Source of the DNA: Brachycybe producta
Taxonomy: Eukaryota > Arthropoda > Diplopoda > Playtdesmida > Andrognathidae
Direction: 5' to 3'
DNA: 64,000 nucleotides
Assembly: GCA_036925085.1 (NCBI GenBank)
Contig: JAUPFP010000050.1
Span: 596,001-660,000, forward strand
Both the position numbers and the translations under genes were made by a program. Below the pieces are notes generated by a model. It saw only the letters and a list, made by a program, of their open reading frames with translations. It was not told the DNA's origin and searched no databases. Below are positions 1-10,709 of this stretch, one piece after another (within the stretch, counting starts at the first letter, position 1; the number at the start of each line of letters is the position of its first letter).

Positions 1-923
1 TGCGAAAATAGAAGATCCCGACACAGATTTGCTTTTCGTCAGAGGTAAAAGAAGAGGAATTTGTCGAATGACGATTATTCATTATGCTGATTCTCATATT
101 TTGTTTAAAATCTGTAGGAAAGTTCAGTTGCCACGGATCGATGGGATCCGGAGCCGGGTGGGTGATGCCCATCAGCTTCTTGTTGAAGAACAAGAGACTA
201 CGTAATTGGGATTGCGACGGAACACGAGCGGCCGCCGAGTTTTTTCAAAAGAGTTGCGCTCCCGGCGCCATGTCGAACGAATACAACAGAGGTTGGAAAC
301 AGAACAGCCTCTGTGATCTCTGTCACGGTTCCGGAGCCAATTTCTGCAAACGAGATCATGCCGAGGATTTCTACGGATTCACGGGCGCTTACCGTTGTCT
401 CGTCGAAGGTGGTGGTAACGTAGCTTTTGTCAAACACACGACGGTTTTGGAGAATGCAAACGGTAACAATCAGATGTGGTGGGCTCGAAATCTCTTGTCG
501 GAAGATTTCGAGCTCTTGTGTCGCGACGGATCTCGTAAGGCGATCGAAGAATATCTGTCTTGTAATCTCGGTAAGGTTCCAGGTAATGCCGTAGTCGCGA
601 GACGCGGTAACGAAACGGTCGCAAACTATTTCGTAAATTTGTTTCTTTACACTCAACAATTTTACGGTTCGAAAAGTGACGAGGATTTTGTATTTCGCAT
701 GTTTCGATCCGATTTTCCTCACAGAGATGTGATTTTTCTAGACGCAACGCAACAATTGATTCCGATTCCTGTCGAGCAGAGGAATTATATTGATTACTTA
801 GGGTTCGATTTTGTTCATGCCAAATTAGCTATCGATTGTAGTGCGGGAGCAGCAGAACTCGGGGTTTCTCTCGTAGTCGTAACGTTTACTGCGTTCGTTG
901 GGCTCGTTAGTTTTTACGGTTAA
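1..923 (+). CDS. Melanotransferrin-like transferrin, C-lobe end (5' partial)
   Basis: Two exons are visible: 1..44 (cut by the window edge, frame starts at base 2) and 118..923, joined phase 1 across a 73-bp GT-AG intron. The joined protein ends an iron-transferrin C-lobe: the VRGKFSCH block, GAGW, a CDLCHGSG cysteine knuckle, YGFTGAYRCLVE, VAFVKHTTVLEN and FELLCRDGSRK. These are the usual family landmarks and are closest to melanotransferrin. After the last cysteine (IDCSAGAA) there is a hydrophobic tail of about 20 residues ending at the stop, which fits a GPI-anchor signal and an extracellular, membrane-tethered protein. Ligand positions look lost: the usual YGYTGAF tyrosine is F, the usual PNHAVV histidine is N (PGNAVV), and the anion-binding arginine before AGW is not present. 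This lobe therefore probably does not bind iron. The N-lobe and most exons lie outside the window. Confidence 0.9.
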
Positions 924-967
924 ACGTGGGCGTTTATAGTCGACATTTCACGATGACGCAACCTCCT

Positions 968-1220
968 AAGGCCTGTTTCACACGACCACTTTGTGTCGCC
1001 ATGAAGTGGTTGATGCGTCTTGCTTCACACGAATCATTTGGTGCGTTATTGATGACCGTTGTTCTCCACTTGTGTCAGGACTCGACCACTTTGTGTTGCC
1101 GCCTCTTCGGTGCAAGCAAAACGGTGGCTCGTGTGAACATCCCCTATGTAATCAATGGTCAGTTTAAAACGACCACTTTATGTGGCGCCACAAAGTAGTT
1201 CGTGTGAAGCCGGCCTTTTA
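968..1220. mobile_element. MITE-like element with terminal inverted repeats
   Basis: The left end (968-1000) reads AGGCCTGTTTCACACGACC then ACTTTGTG and CGCC. The right end (about 1183-1219), read in reverse complement, begins AGGCCGGCTTCACACGA and also continues ACTTTGTGGCGCC. The arms are about 33 bp with a few mismatches and enclose about 185 bp. The core CGACCACTTTGTG recurs inside at 1082-1094 and, slightly changed, at 1170. There is no transposase frame. The element is more GC-rich than its surroundings and sits just 3' of the transferrin stop codon, so it may lie in that gene's 3'UTR. The family is not identified. Confidence 0.75.
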
Positions 1221-2481
1221 GGATTCGTATTCAATTTGTGCACAGTTAACGTGAGATTGCGTGAAAATGATGACTATAAAGTGTTGCATTAGAATCGTGT
1301 TTTTAAATTCAGTTTTATACTTCACGTAACGAGAATTTGGGTTGTCGCTACATTCCATGAGACAAAGGGGCCTTTTTTACAGTGAGATTATACATTTACA
1401 CCAACTCTGTTGTCCACATTTTTTTAGCCAAGTGACTTTATGCACTTTTTTTGTATTTTGTACATCTTGTAATTTTCTACATTTTCAATGATCGTATTTT
1501 TCCATTTGGATTTGCAGCTCGCTCTGTATTATTTACAGAAATCCAGCCTTAATATTTTTTATTTAAAAAAAAAGAATCTGTTTTAGAAGAATCTATTTTA
1601 CGAATCTCATTATTTCTTTTTATATAAATGATTTCTTTGTGTATACAGTTTGACTTGGTCCTTTTTTGTTTACCTGGGAGCATTGGTTTTGTCAGGTTAC
1701 TGCGAGGCCACGAGAGATAGGCAAAAAAGAGTTGAGAATCTGTATGCTAGTAATTACAGCTGGTTACCAGATAGCATATATAGCCTAACTGCATGTTCAT
1801 TTCTCTCTTCCCCAATTTTTGTGATAAAGAACAGAAAAGACCGAGTTTAACATTCACTACTGTTAAGGTCACACCTGGCAGGTAAGTAAGAAGAGTTGGA
1901 AATTTTATTTGTAGCTGGGTAGCCTCTATGCTATAGATTGTACAGGTTTTTGCCGTAATTTGTGTCTTCGGCGCAACACAGCTTTAGCTTGTAAGCTAGC
2001 GGCTTCTAATCGAAAACACGTTTCTTGCTAAGTTAATTTTTTAGTCACTCTTGTCAATGTCCGTTTTAAAACTAAAGCTGGTGTTGAACACAATTAATAG
2101 TGATAAATTGTGATTAAAGTTACCTTTCAAGGCTTACTACAAGTTACCAAAGTTATGATAATTCATGGAAATACTCATAATCCAACAATGGAATAGTTAA
2201 CAATTACAATTAGTACCCTGCTAGCAGTCAAATAGGCCTATGGCAGAGGGACATGAAAGTCCATATGCAGCATTAAGCATTGTCAAGCACCTATACATGT
2301 GCACATATATAAAAACAAAATGAAAATATTCAAATGTCAATCCCGCAAAACAAAATTATCCCCATTCACCACTGCCTCAGGAAGAGTATTCTTGATGCAT
2401 TAAAGGATGACAGTAATTATAATTATGTAATTACTAATTATTCTTTTTTGAATAATGAAGTAAATTGTATTTCAATACCAA

Positions 2482-2506
2482 GGGGGGTGGTGGTGGTGGT
2501 GGGGGG
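2482..2506 (+). repeat. G-rich (GGT)n tract
   Basis: A run of six G, four TGG-type repeats, and six more G. It could form a G-quadruplex on the plus strand. No gene is assigned here. Confidence 0.8.
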
Positions 2507-2860
2507 TTATTATAGAAAGGGTGATAAGAGTGTCGTTGTCATGACTAGTTATCAACCTTGTAATAAGCCAATAACGTATAATCATCAGTGAGCAGGGAAC
2601 AGATAACAATACAATCTCAAAATCGGTTATCATCTCCTTTTCAAACTTAGAATTAATTACTTTAGCATTCATTTTATTTTTAAAATTGTGTATACAGCTG
2701 TTGATGATGAGGGAAGAACTGTTTTTATTATTTACTATAAAAGGGTAGTAGGCCTCTGTTATTGTTATGAGAAGAAATGGTGAAATTGATTATTTACTAT
2801 AATATCTCCTCTATTCATATAAAATCGTCGTTGCTTCTTCTATTCTAGTGTTATTTCACT

Positions 2861-2878
2861 GTGTGTGTGTGTGTGTGC
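2861..2878. repeat. (TG)n microsatellite
   Basis: Nine GT dinucleotides in a row; a second shorter TG run lies at 2958-2970. Confidence 0.9.
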
Positions 2879-3305
2879 TATGAACAATTCATTTCTAAGA
2901 GCATTATTCCACTCACTGAATGCTATTCTAAATAGCATTATTTTGTCTGTATTCTGGTGTGTGTGTGTGTCTAGATCACAGATTAGTGGCTGCAATATCA
3001 TGGAATTCCTTTGAACATTAAAGAGCAAAAAAGTAGAATGTGCTTTGCGTTTGCGCGAACACATCATCAATAATGTGGTGCACCGGCAACTGCATCCAAT
3101 TTCCAAAATCATTCCGCGCTTTTTCCAGCCATCCGCCAAATCTACTCTTCATATTCTTCACCTACACGGAACACATTTTCATTCTCTACACACTCTTTTT
3201 TTTATTTCTCGGCATCTGGAGCTCGTTAGGTTTAGAGATTCGGATACCGACATCTACCTATCAAATTTTTCATTTTTCCCCCCGGTTCTCGTTTTGAGCT
3301 CATCA

Positions 3306-4334
3306 ATGAGCAAATTAAATGTGTCTGGAGGTAGTGGCTCACAGGTGACTCCCACGGTGGTCAAAGGGAGTTACAGAACATCGACCATAAGTGTAGGCAG
3401 TGGCAGCGGTCAGTCATGGAACGGAAACAATCGGTTAGATGGTGGCGATGATTTCGAGGAAGATGATTCTACTCGTGGACCGAGTCCAAACCCCGATAGT
3501 GGAGGAGGGGGTGAATTTGCTTTGAGTGTGTCCTCGTCCATCGGTGGGCGAGGCGGAAGTATGAGAGGGAGTCGGAACAACCTTCAGGTACCGTCCGAAC
3601 ACTACGGACTGTTTGGATCTCGCAAAGGTATCATCGGGTTATCCGAGACCCTCTTCGAAGAGGAGAGCGATCTGATCCGTTCTTGTGGTGCACTTTCTGC
3701 CGTCTTGGGGTTACGAAAGAGTTTTAGTACAAGTGACATATCTCAGGCTACTTCGGGTGATACCGATCTCTTGAAAAGTTCTGCTTCCGAAGTGGTTCTC
3801 TGTGGTTCCGGTGGTCCTCGAGAAGATTTGGCCACGCACGGGTGCCTGGACTATGCGTCCAGATCCTGTTCCACATGGGTGGCAGTGGGTGACATGGCCT
3901 CTACGTCTCAGCTGCCCTCTCCTCAAGGTAATCCCGGGCAAGTGAGCGATTCGCCGACAATCACTGCTGCAGAATTTGTGAGGTCAGTAAATAAGAAAGT
4001 CCGACAGACATACATAAAGAGGCGTCTCTTGACCACGTACAAGGCTCTCGAACGGATAGCTCAAAGTGAACTGAATCTCCAGGCTTGTAAATGCGAATTG
4101 GCCTTCATGGGTAAAGTGTCCAAGAGCCAGGTTTCTCGAGAGATCCTCAAACTACTTCGTAAGGATTTCGATCCTCACGGTCCAGGTCTTTTGGGAGCTG
4201 TCAAAAGTCTGAGTCTCACCGTTAAAGATGTGGAGAGTGAGAAGGGAAAACCACTTACTAAATTCGAGAGAAACATGATGATATTTAATTGGTTGCACAC
4301 TTTGGAAGACAACACCTATGACAGATTGGCATAA
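3306..4334 (+). CDS. Unrecognised 342-aa protein, Ser/Gly-rich N-terminus with helical basic C-terminus
   Basis: A single uninterrupted frame. The open frame extends upstream to 3045, but I chose the ATG at 3306 (context CATCAATGAG) because the upstream residues look like translated UTR, whereas MSKLNVSGGSG begins typical coding composition. Residues 1-110 are low complexity (Ser, Gly, acidic patch DDFEEDD). A central block carries LRKSFSTSDISQ, a motif style seen in phosphorylated cytoskeletal or scaffold proteins. The last ~115 residues (from TAAEFVRSVNKKVRQTYIK onward) are charged and mostly helical, ending NMMIFNWLHTLEDNTYDRLA. There is no signal peptide or membrane segment. I do not recognise the family and assign no function. 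CpG-rich, balanced codon use supports a real, conserved exon. It may have upstream non-coding or coding exons. Confidence 0.75.
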   Translation: MSKLNVSGGSGSQVTPTVVKGSYRTSTISVGSGSGQSWNGNNRLDGGDDFEEDDSTRGPSPNPDSGGGGEFALSVSSSIGGRGGSMRGSRNNLQVPSEHYGLFGSRKGIIGLSETLFEEESDLIRSCGALSAVLGLRKSFSTSDISQATSGDTDLLKSSASEVVLCGSGGPREDLATHGCLDYASRSCSTWVAVGDMASTSQLPSPQGNPGQVSDSPTITAAEFVRSVNKKVRQTYIKRRLLTTYKALERIAQSELNLQACKCELAFMGKVSKSQVSREILKLLRKDFDPHGPGLLGAVKSLSLTVKDVESEKGKPLTKFERNMMIFNWLHTLEDNTYDRLA

Positions 4335-5827
4335 ATTAATTAATTAATCGCTTCCATGTTTCATTTTCCAATCTATTTTTAATTTGGTACAAACTCGATC
4401 AAAATCCTAAAATAATCCTAACGAATATGGATTAGAAGCAGATCTGTGTGTGACATTATCCGATCAATTGCAGACCTTACCGATAACATGATGATGTTGA
4501 TGATGACAGACGTAGAAAGAAAATGCCAAAATTAATCTTCGTAGTGGCAGTTTAATTCTAATTGTCCTAAGGATGTTATTAATTATTCATTGTACAACAT
4601 TGTTGTTGTAATGGTGGTGTGTATTCTTTTTCTGTTTTATTCGTTTTTAATCAAATTGTAACGTGATTGTGCCTAATTAAGATGCTACAAACAAAACAAA
4701 AGTCATGAAACAACAACTTTTGGCATTTGCCACTCGGTATAATTAGTGCTTTTTATCAATGTTTATTTTGCACGCAAAATTGTCATGGTTGTGATTCTAT
4801 CAGGTTCTTCTTGTAATTGCATGAAGAGAAAAAGACTTGGATTTACATTGTACAACAGCAGCAGCAGCTCTAAATTGATTTCTATATCGAAAGATGGTTA
4901 AAGGCCATTTTCTTTCATTTAACTATTTTTAACAAAAAGAAGAAACGTTATAAAGATGACTTCAAACAGATCTTCTTCTGTGCATATCGTCCAAATTAAA
5001 CTACTTGTGTGACGTCCTTTCCACTTTTCCCAGCTTTACTTTATTCTTGTTCCCCTTGGCTCATTGATTTTTATGGATCCTGTATCTATATTATTTTGCT
5101 TTAAAGTAATGTTTCATTGGTGCTAATTAATGGAGTAGGCTTTTTTCTATAGAATTTATAACAAAATTCAGTGTTCCTACAAAGTCTCTCTACATTTCTT
5201 CAGGTTTTTTTGTCAGATATTTAAACTCGCTTAGAAATTACTTTTCATTTAAATCGTTTCGGCGTCTTTTAACATTTATTTTTCGAATAATGTTTGTAAA
5301 GAAAATTGATTTCAGGTGCATATATATGCTGCGGTTCGTTATTAAAAAAAAGTATAAAGGTAATAATTAAAACAGGGAACAACTTCGGAGAAAGGAGATG
5401 ATGTATTTGTAAAGAGAATGTTATTTTTATGCAAGAATTAACAATGAAAGAATTTTATTTATGCCTAATTCTGATCGAAAAGTAGAAGAAAAAAAGCAGA
5501 AACGAGTGTTTTTCTGTAGACATTGTATATTTCTGAAATGCAGTTCATTTGTGTCGCATTCAATGATTAAATTTTGCGTTACTTCATCATTTTTATGTCG
5601 TCTTTATTATACATTGGATATTAATTTTTCATTTAAGTCTGGCGCCATTAAGAGTACATTCCTTGTATTCTTTCTTTGATACGTTCTTCAGGTAACATGG
5701 CATTTATATGACGTTTCAAATTGCCGTTTCGTTAGTGGATTCATTTAAATAACTTTAGGACCGCCAAATTGGCCAAGTCTAATGGCTGCACACGTGCAAC
5801 TCTGAAACAACTCCGGCGTGAGTAAGG

Positions 5828-6003
5828 GCCTTGGCACATAGACCACTTTTGGTGGTCGATTTCGACTGCAAAATGAAGTTGGGTTGTTGCTAAAATCAAC
5901 CATTTCGAATTCAACCATTCATAAAAATACATTGTAACCACAGCCCAGCCCATCCACCAGCAGTTTCATTTTGTAGTCGAAATCGACCACCAACAGTGTT
6001 CCA
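5828..6003. mobile_element. MITE-like inverted-repeat element
   Basis: The left arm (about 5849-5878) reads TTGGTGGTCGATTTCGACTG then CAAAATGAA. The right arm (about 5963-5993), in reverse complement, reads TTGGTGGTCGATTTCGACTA then CAAAATGAA. About 28 of 30 positions match. The arms enclose roughly 85 bp. The outer left end GGCCTTGGCACATAGACCAC resembles the end of the 968-1220 element in layout. It is non-coding; the minus-strand frame at 5741-5953 is a shadow of it. Confidence 0.75.
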
Positions 6004-7009
6004 AATTTTAGATTCAAAGAAGGAAACTAGACAAATGAATCCTCTAAGGGTTTTTTTTTTGCATAAATAAAACCTTGTTGAACAGAATTTTTCTATGTTG
6101 GATATTCAATATTTAAAAACCTATACTTAGAAGGTTCAAGTGGAAATTCATTTCTTGTTCAATTTGAGACTGTGTTTTGTTCTTATATTTTGAAAATATG
6201 AGGAGCAAGGTGATTATGTAGACCTTTTTGTTCAGTATGATTGGTAACCGTTTTGTGTATTAACTTAAAAAGTAACAAAACTATTAATATTTATTCTGAA
6301 AGCAACAAACCAGTCCATTAGATAATTGAACAGTTTGAAGTTAGAAGGAAGAAATGTTGGCCAATGAGTGGTTATACTGTAGGACATTCGGTTGTCTACA
6401 CACATTATATCCTAAAGGTTATTTCTATACATTTACTGTGACATTAAATTAAGAAGATCTCGTTGGTTGCTGTTGTTGTTGTTGTTGTCGTTGTTATGGG
6501 TTTTGTCTCTTTAATTTGACGCTTGAGTGGAGTTTTCTCTTTCCCTGGAAACTCAAAAGCAAAAAGGAAACTTGGGGGCTGAGTGTGATCATTGCTCTTC
6601 CAATGGTATGATGGTTTCTAGTGGTAGTGCCTTTAAAATAAACCACTTCAGTTTATGGTAACAACAAAAATTGATTTTTTTTTAGTTTTAGAACATCGGA
6701 TTTTTTTTTAAATAATACTCTGATCCTTTTGTATTACATTATTCTGATTTTAGAAACGCTCGCTTTGTGTTTTTCATATAAAATAATTTTGAAAAGTGTA
6801 TTCATTGTAACAAGAATGATATTTCTCAAATTTCTTGTAAATTGTTCAACAATTGCTTTTGAAACGATTCTCAAGAATAAGAAAAAAAAAGAATGAATCG
6901 AAAGGTTTTTCTTTTTATTTGTTAATTGTCAAAAGAAACCTTAGGATTATATTTTGATTTTTTCCTTTCATAGTAATTCCTAACATAAACACCAAAGGCT
7001 TAAAGGAAA

Positions 7010-7805
7010 AGAAGTACAGTAAAAAAAACCTGCATATTTTATCCCATTCATGACGCTCTTAATTGTGCCAAATTCCACTAAAAAATTCCCAAAATATTTT
7101 TCCAAAAGTAACGAAATCATTTCAAATTAGATTCTCGAGAACGCGCTTTCTATTTCATGAGGAACTTGATGTTTAACTGGGGAATGTTAGCTTCTGAAAC
7201 AGCAGCACTTAATGAATACATCCAGCCATTAAATGTCACCATTGCTATGCATTAGTTGCAGTATTACCACCCATGATGTCACCTATCGTAATGGTGTTTT
7301 GTAAGAAATGAGACGATTCCTTGAGGACAAATAATGTAAAAATTACTACTGACTGTAGGTAGAAGATATTTTTTAAAAGAATATGCAAAGAAAATGTCAA
7401 AGGTACAAAAACTGCATGTTTTATTCCATTCATGAAACACTTAATTGTACCAATCGTAAGGCACCAAATTCCACTAAAAATCTCCAAAAATATTTTCTAA
7501 AACTAATGAAATTATTTCAAATTGGATATACTCGAGAACTGCGTCGATGTTGCAGTGTTATGCTCAGCATTTTTCATCAGCTCCTGAAATAGCATACATT
7601 CAGCCATTAAATGTGTCCATTATGATGCATTAGTTGCAGTATTGTACCACCCGTGATGTTTCCCATGGGCCATGGTAAGGTTGTTTGCATTGTTTGGTAA
7701 GAAATAAGTCGATTCCATGGGGACAAATAATGTAAAGATTACTGTTGAATGTAGGTATAGGCAATTTTTTAAAAGAATGTTGCAAAGAAAATATCAAAGG
7801 TAAAA
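7010..7805. repeat. Tandem duplication, two diverged ~390-bp copies
   Basis: The block starting near 7031 (TGCATATTTTATCCCATTCA) recurs from 7413 (TGCATGTTTTATTCCATTCA). Shared landmarks at the same spacing include CCAAATTCCACTAAAAA, CAGCCATTAAATGT, TGCATTAGTTGCAGTATT, GACAAATAATGTAAA and CAAAGAAAAT.TCAAAGGTA. Divergence is perhaps 15-20% by eye. There is no coding capacity. Confidence 0.85.
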
Positions 7806-8213
7806 AAAAACCAAATGCATATATGTTTTTGTTCTTCTTCAAACAGATGTTTTGATTCTCATTGCCAATAATTCTACTCAACAAGAAGAAGCTGATTTTT
7901 TTATTCATATATTTTACTCTGAGGTTTAATGTATAATCTGGTAGTGAAAAATCATTTTTCTTTTTTTGTTTGTTTGTAGATCTATGCTGAAAATGAAGTA
8001 GAATTTTCTCTCTTTCTCTGTCTACTTCCGAGATATTATAGAAAATCTTTTCCAATATCTTTAGAAATTGCATACAATGAGACATGATGATGTTGTTGCT
8101 TACTTTGATATATATTCAATTTGTAAATGTCATGTTTACAATCAACCATCAATTGCATTAAAAGGATAGGAAGGAGGAGGAGTGAGACCCAATATACATA
8201 TTGACACTTACTC

Positions 8214-8362
8214 TCCCGTATTCAAAAATGTCACTTAAGCCAAAGGGAAACTTCAAAAAAACTAAACTTAAAAACTCTCCATAGACTTACTATATAGAGA
8301 GTTTTGCATTGCGTCATGGTTTAAGCTTAACTTTATTTGAAGTAACGTTATTGAATATAGGG
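8214..8362. mobile_element. Inverted-repeat element of the CTAAGTCAAAG-like family (diverged)
   Basis: The left end CCGTATTCAAAAATGTCACTT and the reverse complement of the right end (CCTATATTCAATAACGTTACTT) match at most positions. Internal GAAACTT/AAGTTAAG blocks also pair. It resembles the better-preserved copies at 28361 and 55919. Confidence 0.55.
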
Positions 8363-9024
8363 TTTAATGTGTTTTTGTTGCTCTCTTTTGGTTGTTTGTT
8401 GTAAATTTAAGAATAAAAGAAGGGAGAAAGGAAAAGCAAACTAATAAAGGATTATTATTAAGGCAACCAGAAAAGCGTGCTTTTCAGTTGGTGAACCTCG
8501 TTAGAGGCTAGAATTTTGAAGCTAGACATGAAATAAGCATCTAAAATGAGTTTTGCCCAGACAACAACTGGTTTCTAAACAGGTTCTTTGACTGAAAAAC
8601 ACAATTTATTGGTTGCTTTACTTATTATAATAATTATATTAAAGAGTGTTACATTGATATTGAAATTTGTATTGTTTAAAGTTGCTACATGTGTTTATAG
8701 TCTGTATTTCATCGTAATTACATTCGTTCTAATTTGAATACAAATCTGAAAGGACGTCATCATGAAATATGCAGAACTATGAACACGGCATTAGTATTAT
8801 GATGACATTATGTATATATATGAAATTAATTCCATCTTTCTCTTATGTTGTTTTTCACTAAATATTCTAAAGACTTTTTCTACACAAACACATAGTATAG
8901 TATTGTCTATATGCAAATAAAACGTCAGATTTTGTATTTTTATGCAAAGTCATATTAAGAGTGAGGGTGAAGAAGAAAATGGGAGGCGGTTGAATTTATG
9001 GGCAACCTAATATGTAGCTTTATA

Positions 9025-9064
9025 CCCCCCCCCCCCCCCCAAAAAAAAATGAGAGAGAGAGAGA
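9025..9064. repeat. Poly-C, poly-A and (GA)n tracts
   Basis: About 16 C, then 9 A, then a GAGAGA run. Confidence 0.9.
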
Positions 9065-9545
9065 AATCGATTTTCTTGTCAGTGCCAAATGTATTGTCTA
9101 CTTTATCAAAAACATCAAGTTTTTATTTTCTACAATAACTTCCTCAATATTAATAATAATAATAATTATTATCACCATTGTTATTATTATTATTATTCCG
9201 GGAGTGTGCCTCCAAAAGTCCTTTTTTAAGTGTTTTTTATAGATATTTTTCAGCACTGCAGATATTATTCAAGATAATATTTATATACTGTAATATGTAG
9301 GACTGAAACTGAAATTATCATAATAAAAACCCACATACAAATAAGTTAAACATACAGTGGATTCTAAAAAGGGGAGTTTGCTTTTATTTTTAAAAAGATT
9401 TCTTTGGATTTGGGAATTTTTTGTCTTGTCTCGATTAATTTAATCGTTGATTAATCCTGTGAGCAGTTGTTCCTCTTTATTGGAATCGTGATGGCACCAA
9501 ACAGTTTTAAGCTATATAGCTAACCAAAAGGAGGAGAGAGTTACA

Positions 9546-9572
9546 GTATATATATATATATATATATATATA
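9546..9572. repeat. (TA)n microsatellite
   Basis: About 13 TA units. Confidence 0.95.
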
Positions 9573-9762
9573 GGGAGAAATATGGGGAAAGAGAGAAAGA
9601 AAGATCAGAAAAGATCTTTGTGGGAAGTGAATTGGTTGTTATGGCAACCTCACTTTGAGTGGCTCTTCCTGTAAATGCCGCAATGTTTAATAACTTTTTC
9701 TTTTCTTGTTGTAAGACGAATGCAATTAAGCCATATTACTGCCCAGTATTATCCACATTTTA

Positions 9763-9764
<2 letters not shown>

Positions 9765-9812
<48 letters not shown>
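9765..9812. repeat. (AT)n microsatellite
   Basis: About 24 AT units. The frame at 9659-9856 that reads through it as Ile-Tyr repeats is not a gene. Confidence 0.95.
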
Positions 9813-9816
<4 letters not shown>

Positions 9817-10701
9817 TAATGTTAGGAGTGATTTTTTTAAGGTAGGTTGGTGTTGAGAAGAAGCTACATTTTTGATTCACTGATGATGATGATGGCTGTG
9901 CTTTTTATATTTTTGAATCCATATTTGTATATTCTATAGATATACCCTGATATCAAGGGGTCGACGACATCCTTTTGAATTACCTAGTACGGTGTGATCA
10001 TGTGACATATGTCACATTGCAAACAGAATGACAACAGTGTGAGTGTGTGTGCGTCTGTGTGATTCAACTTTGAAGTGAGTCGAAAAATCGATTTCAAAAT
10101 GCCTACAAAAGAGAGACTAAACAATGAGAGGCAGGATTTTTTTAATACACATATAAATAAATGTATATGTGGCAATGTTGTGTGTGTGTGCTTCAAGAGA
10201 TTGGTGTTTTCTTTAGGATTTTTTGAAACTTTGAACGAGAAATGTTGTCATAAAGTCACATTTAAATGGTATTTTATGAAAAACCCAATTCTGATGCTAT
10301 ATTAAAAGCAAAATTTGCATCATTATGGATACTAAATAAATGAAACCCTTTTAAACAGAATCAGTTTTAAAGGAGGGAGAGGATTATATTAAAAGTTTTC
10401 TTTGTTTGTTTTGCTTCACTTCAGAGACAAATGTACTTTTAAGTACAGAATCTACAGATCTATATTACTAATGCACATAAAGAGAATGTTATTTTTCTCT
10501 ATAAAGTGAAAACACAAACAATGACACAAATATATTTTAATACAAATTGTAAAAAAGTACATTTAAGACAAATATGATTAGTGATTTACACAAGTAAATT
10601 GCAGTTGTTGCACTTGAAAGGGTGCAAAATTGAAAGTTTTTTCATTGCATATCTAGTAATGCATTATTTTAATGAATTCAAAACAACTAGAAGGGTGTTT
10701 G

Positions 10702-10707
10702 TTTATT
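10702..10707 (-). terminator. Poly(A) signal AATAAA of the short cuticle-like gene
   Basis: AATAAA on the minus strand, three bases past the TGA stop codon at 10710-10712. This implies a very short 3'UTR. Confidence 0.5.
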
Positions 10708-10709
10708 AT

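Larger units (their letters stand above)
924..3305. other. Intergenic / 3'UTR of transferrin gene
   Basis: Contains the inverted-repeat element at 968-1220, AT-rich DNA with poly-A/T runs, a G-rich run at 2482-2506 and short TG repeats at 2861-2878 and 2954-2970. Small open frames exist (for example 1650-1850, which begins at TTG, not ATG) but none has a convincing start or homology. The 5' untranslated part of the gene at 3306 probably begins somewhere after 3000. Confidence 0.6.
4335..10709. other. Intergenic region, no gene seen
   Basis: The 3'UTR of the upstream gene probably occupies the first part (TAAATTAATTAATTAATCG follows the stop). Beyond it there is AT-rich DNA with a MITE (5828-6003), a tandem duplication (7010-7805), an inverted-repeat element (8214-8362), poly-C/poly-A/GA tracts (9025-9064), AT microsatellites and an 18-bp palindrome (10000-10017). 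The open frames at 5461, 7630, 9659, 9984 and 10075 are low complexity or repeat-derived. Confidence 0.6.

Noticed and set aside
198..747. Minus-strand open frames across the transferrin exon
   Set aside because: They are antisense shadows of a clearly coding plus-strand exon and have no family features.
1650..1850. 66-residue frame with a hydrophobic start
   Set aside because: It begins at TTG, has no ATG and no neighbouring exon that fits. A splice-acceptor-like CAG precedes it, but nothing else supports a gene.
3045..3305. Upstream extension of the 342-residue protein
   Set aside because: The frame is open but starts at TTG, and the residues look like translated UTR. The ATG at 3306 is the first reasonable start.
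5741..5953. Minus-strand 70-residue frame
   Set aside because: It lies in the inverted-repeat element at 5828-6003.
9659..9856. Frame with Ile-Tyr repeats
   Set aside because: It is the translation of an AT microsatellite.
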